Assembly (NCBI RefSeq): GCF_900102675.1
Contig: NZ_FMYX01000007.1
Coordinates: forward strand, 62,001-126,000
Reading direction: 5' to 3'
Origin: Pseudomonas guariconensis
Lineage (GTDB): Bacteria > Pseudomonadota > Gammaproteobacteria > Pseudomonadales > Pseudomonadaceae
DNA: 64,000 nucleotides
Of this stretch, positions 61,343-64,000 are shown piece by piece. The notes beneath the pieces are model-generated. The model was not told the DNA's origin and ran no database searches. It saw only the letters and a program-made list of their open reading frames with translations. Positions within the stretch are counted from its first letter, which is position 1; each line of letters begins with the position of its first letter. A program made the position numbers and the translations under genes.

Positions 61343-63070
61343 TTACAGGGTCTCTGATCCGGTCAGGCGCAGGAGAGTCTTGCGCAGGATTTGGCTGTCG
61401 GGTTGGCCCTCGAAGGCCTTGGCCCAGACCTGGCGGGCTTCGCGGCGTTTGCCGTTGGCCCAGAGCACTTCACCCAGGTGGGCTGCTACTTCGTGGTCGG
61501 GGAAGCGCGCCAGGGCCTGGCGCAGCAGGCGTTCAGCTTCGTCGAGGTTGCCCATGCGGTAGTTGACCCAGCCCAGGCTGTCGAGCACAGCGGGGTCGTC
61601 CGGGGTGAGCTGGTGGGCTTTTTCGATCAGCGCCTTGGCTTCGGCGTAGCGCGTGGTGCGGTCGGCAAGGGTGTAGCCGAGCGCGTTCAGGGCCATGGCG
61701 TTTTCCGGTTCGCGCTGGATGATGGCGCGCAGGTCTTTTTCCATTTGCCCCAGGTCATCGCGCTTCTCCGCCAGCATGGCGCGGGTATAAAGCAGGTTGA
61801 GGTCATCCGGGTAGCGCTTGATCGCCTGGGCCAGGACTTGTTCAGCCTGGGCTTCCTTGGCGTTGTTGCCGTAGCTTTCCGCCTCGATCAGGTACAGCTG
61901 GATGGCGTAGTCCGGCTGGGCCTCTCGGGCTTCGCCGAGCAGGCGCGACGCCTCGCTGGAGCGGCCGTTAGCGATGAGGATGTCGGCCTGGCGCAATTGC
62001 GCCGGCAGGTAATCGGGGCCAGGGCCTACCAGGGCGTATTCACGCAGGGCGGCCTCGGGATCGCCGCGCTCTTCGTGCAGGCGGCCCAGGTTCAGGTGTG
62101 CGGCGTCGACATTGCTGTCGCGCTCCACCAGCTCCTGCAGATACCCCTCGGCCTCGTCCCAGTTCTTGGTTTCCAGGCAGACCAGAGCGAGCGAATAGCG
62201 CAGCTCGTCATCTTCGGGGTACTGCTGAAGCAGGCTCTCGAATTCGGCCTTGGCATCTGCCATGCGGTCCTGCTCGACCAGAGTGCGGGCGTAGGTCAGG
62301 CGCAGGCGCTTGTCGTCGGGATTGTCGCGAATAGCCCCGCGCAGCAGTGGCAAAGCCTCCGAACCACGGTCCAGGGTCTGCAGCAGACGGGCGCGCAGCA
62401 ACACCGGGGCGACTTCGCCGTTTTGCGGCGGGTGCGATTCGAGTAGTTCGAGGGCTTGCTCGGTCTTGCCATCCTGGTTCAGCAACAGTGCTTTGCCAAA
62501 CACCAACTGGCCGTTGTCCGGATACTTGACCAACAGGCGGTCGAAGCTTTGCAACAAGCCGTCGCGGGTGTTCTGGTCGGTTTCGGCTGCGGACAGCGCG
62601 AGGAAGTCGAAGTGGGTGTCGCCCTGGCCCTGGAGGACCTTTTCCATGTAGGCCATGGATTCGTCGTAGCGTCCGGCGCGGGCCAGTTGAATGGCCGCGG
62701 CCCGTTGAGCGTCGAGGTTCTGCGCATCGTTGCGTGCCCAGATCATCGCGGTGTCCAGCGCGGGCTCGTCGGCACCGAGGTATTCGGCGATGCGGTAGGC
62801 GCGTTCGGAGACGGCTGGGTCCTGGGTCTTCTCAGCCTGGTCGACATAGTTGGCCAGGGCAATGTCAAAGCGGTTACGTTGCCCGGCCAGTTCCGCTACC
62901 AGCAGGCTGTAGAGCGTTTCCTCTTTGAACGAGCCGTACACCACAGGCTTTTCCGGTGCGCTTTTGCCTGCCGCGGCAACGGGCGACGCGGCCTCGTTCT
63001 TCTGCGGGGCCAGGCTTTGGCAGCCCTGGAGCAGGGCGAGAGCAAGCAACAATGCGTAGGACTTGTTCAT
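61343..63070 (-). CDS. TPR-repeat lipoprotein
   Basis: The 575-residue protein has a lipobox LLQGC (Cys17 from the chosen start MNKSYALLLALALLQGCQSL) followed by many tetratricopeptide repeats, for example DDPAVLDSLGWVNYRMGNLD and AKALIEKAHQLTPDDPAVL. Conserved upstream of lolB in pseudomonads; its role is probably scaffolding at the outer membrane, but is not known. Start 63070 is chosen because an upstream ATG (63103) would bury the signal peptide. Confidence 0.85.
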   Translation of the reverse strand: MNKSYALLLALALLQGCQSLAPQKNEAASPVAAAGKSAPEKPVVYGSFKEETLYSLLVAELAGQRNRFDIALANYVDQAEKTQDPAVSERAYRIAEYLGADEPALDTAMIWARNDAQNLDAQRAAAIQLARAGRYDESMAYMEKVLQGQGDTHFDFLALSAAETDQNTRDGLLQSFDRLLVKYPDNGQLVFGKALLLNQDGKTEQALELLESHPPQNGEVAPVLLRARLLQTLDRGSEALPLLRGAIRDNPDDKRLRLTYARTLVEQDRMADAKAEFESLLQQYPEDDELRYSLALVCLETKNWDEAEGYLQELVERDSNVDAAHLNLGRLHEERGDPEAALREYALVGPGPDYLPAQLRQADILIANGRSSEASRLLGEAREAQPDYAIQLYLIEAESYGNNAKEAQAEQVLAQAIKRYPDDLNLLYTRAMLAEKRDDLGQMEKDLRAIIQREPENAMALNALGYTLADRTTRYAEAKALIEKAHQLTPDDPAVLDSLGWVNYRMGNLDEAERLLRQALARFPDHEVAAHLGEVLWANGKRREARQVWAKAFEGQPDSQILRKTLLRLTGSETL

Positions 63071-63749
63071 AAAGAAGGCTTTGGATACCGGCGGTCGGAG
63101 CATGATGACACAAGCGCGATGGCAAACCCACCTGCGAAGGTCGAGGTTGCGAGGTTTCGGATTGTTCGGACCATTCTATTAGCGGGTTGTTCTGGACTTT
63201 CGAAATCACCGGACCAAAATCCCAATCCCGCTTTTGCTTTTAATTGCACAAATTAGTTCAGGCGCCGCCAATCGCGACTTCAGGAGGCCGAGTGCAGGTG
63301 CCTGTAGCGGCAGGCGCGCAGCGCCCTTCGGCATCAGCCGAAGTTGCGAGATGGAGACTTGCGAAGCAAGTCGGAGGCCGCGAAGCCCCGGAAGGCGCCG
63401 GAGCGTAGGGGCCGGATGCAGGAGCAAGCGGTTTTTGCCTCCTTTTTGCCAAGACAAAAAGGAGGTCGCCGTAAGGGCGAAAGGTGAGTCTGCGCCGGCG
63501 CAGGGAACGGATATTCCCACGCTGTAAATGCCCACCGGCGGTGTTTGAGCCATCGTGCACCAAAAAGCCAAAGCCGATAGGGTGAGAGCGAGGGCTGTCA
63601 GTCACTGTATGTGCTCGTAGCGTCTGGCCGGCGCAACGGCCCGCCACCGTCGATAGCCCTCGGGTATCGCGACAATAGCGAACGGTGGTTGTTCTGAAAC
63701 CTGCGAAGTAGGACAATTATCGGCTTCTCGTCACAACCAGCGACCTCGC
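63071..63749. other. Hairpin-rich intergenic region before hemA
   Basis: About 680 bases without a supported gene; it must carry the divergent promoters of the TPR lipoprotein and hemA. The middle (about 63260-63610) is a chain of perfect inverted repeats: CTTCGGC/GCCGAAG (63326-63343), GACTTGC/GCAAGTC (63356-63372), CCTCCTTTTTG/CAAAAAGGAGG (63438-63465) and CTGCGCCGGCGCAG (63490-63503). Frames in both directions (63234-63527 plus, 63258-63716 minus) have Arg/Pro/Ser-rich, low-complexity products and are not accepted as genes. Confidence 0.6.
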
Positions 63750-64000
63750 ATGGCCTTTCTTGCACTTGGTATCAACCATAAGACTGCCTCGGTAGACGTA
63801 CGCGAGCGCGTGGCGTTTACGCCAGAGCAGCTGGTCGATGCCCTGCAGCAGCTTTGCCGACTGACCGCCAGCCGTGAGGCGGCGATCCTGTCGACTTGCA
63901 ACCGCAGTGAACTCTATATCGAACAGGACCACCTGGCCGCCGACGCCGTGCTGCAGTGGCTGGCCGAGTATCATCAGCTCAACCTCGAAGAGCTGCGTGC
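63750..64000 (+). CDS. hemA: Glutamyl-tRNA reductase, N-terminal part (3' end outside window)
   Basis: HemA reduces glutamyl-tRNA to glutamate 1-semialdehyde, the first step of tetrapyrrole synthesis. The visible 83 residues begin [20 protein letters not shown] and include the active-site STCNRSELY with the catalytic Cys50. The gene runs off the window. Divergent from the TPR-lolB-ispE operon, as in other pseudomonads. Confidence 0.96.
   Translation, partial: MAFLALGINHKTASVDVRERVAFTPEQLVDALQQLCRLTASREAAILSTCNRSELYIEQDHLAADAVLQWLAEYHQLNLEELR

Noticed and set aside
63234..63716. Frames on both strands of the hemA-upstream region (97 and 152 residues)
   Set aside because: Low-complexity Arg/Pro/Ser-rich products over a chain of hairpins, no ribosome site; more likely a structured repeat.
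1..64000. CRISPR arrays, insertion sequences, integrases, prophage genes, toxin-antitoxin pairs, rRNA
   Set aside because: None recognised; no regularly spaced direct repeats and no transposase- or integrase-like products were seen.

Overview
The window looks like a chromosomal segment of a Pseudomonas of the P. putida group. The evidence is its high G+C content, a flanking gene order typical of pseudomonads (obgE-proB-creA and mksFEB-holD-rimI-carbonic anhydrase on the left; ychF-pth-rplY-prs-tRNA-Gln-ispE-lolB-hemA on the right), and putida-style REP sequences (cores such as GCGGGCAAGCCCGC) between genes. No insertion sequence, integrase, prophage, CRISPR array or rRNA was recognised.

Layout. 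1-2.1 kb: the 3' end of obgE, proB and creA. 2.2-7.0 kb (minus strand): mksF-mksE-mksB, an SMC-type condensin operon. 7.3-9.2 kb: a diverged holD (psi subunit of DNA polymerase III), rimI and a beta carbonic anhydrase. 9.3-24.3 kb: mixed accessory genes, namely an M15-type peptidase, LysR/LysE, tRNA-Met, two MFS transporters (one Fsr-like), the alkylation-repair pair alkA-like/ada, a large MscS-type channel, a DUF3422 protein, and a minus-strand catabolic operon (NTF2-like protein, NCS1 permease, aldehyde dehydrogenase).

24.6-48.0 kb is a complete Wzx/Wzy-type exopolysaccharide locus resembling the P. putida 'pea' cluster. It has export and chain-length genes (Wza-like, beta-barrel, Wzc-like, separate tyrosine autokinase). 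A minus-strand block encodes a Wzy polymerase, a secreted clan GH-A glycoside hydrolase and GalE. A long plus-strand block encodes the Wzx flippase, a small Tat-signal protein with a GMC oxidoreductase, two hexapeptide acyltransferases, five glycosyltransferases (three GT2, one GT4, one WecG/TagA type), a VirK/YbjX protein and the priming sugar transferase. A FemAB/GNAT-like gene closes it. The most interesting signal is at its 5' end: an unlisted 58-residue protein with a signal peptide and a C-terminus resembling the PEP-CTERM/VPLPA-CTERM sorting tag, upstream of export genes that resemble exosortase-associated families, although no exosortase is visible. The leader of the export genes carries two interleaved perfect inverted repeats.

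48.3-53.3 kb: a YcaC-like hydrolase and an AaeBXA-type aromatic acid efflux operon followed by a LysR gene. 53.3-56.2 kb: a lower-G+C cassette (LysR, VOC protein, dicarboxylate/amino-acid symporter), possibly acquired. 56.3-64.0 kb: conserved housekeeping genes, ending in a hairpin-rich intergenic block and the 5' end of hemA.

All calls come from reading the sequence. Family names rest on motif recognition, not on database searches.
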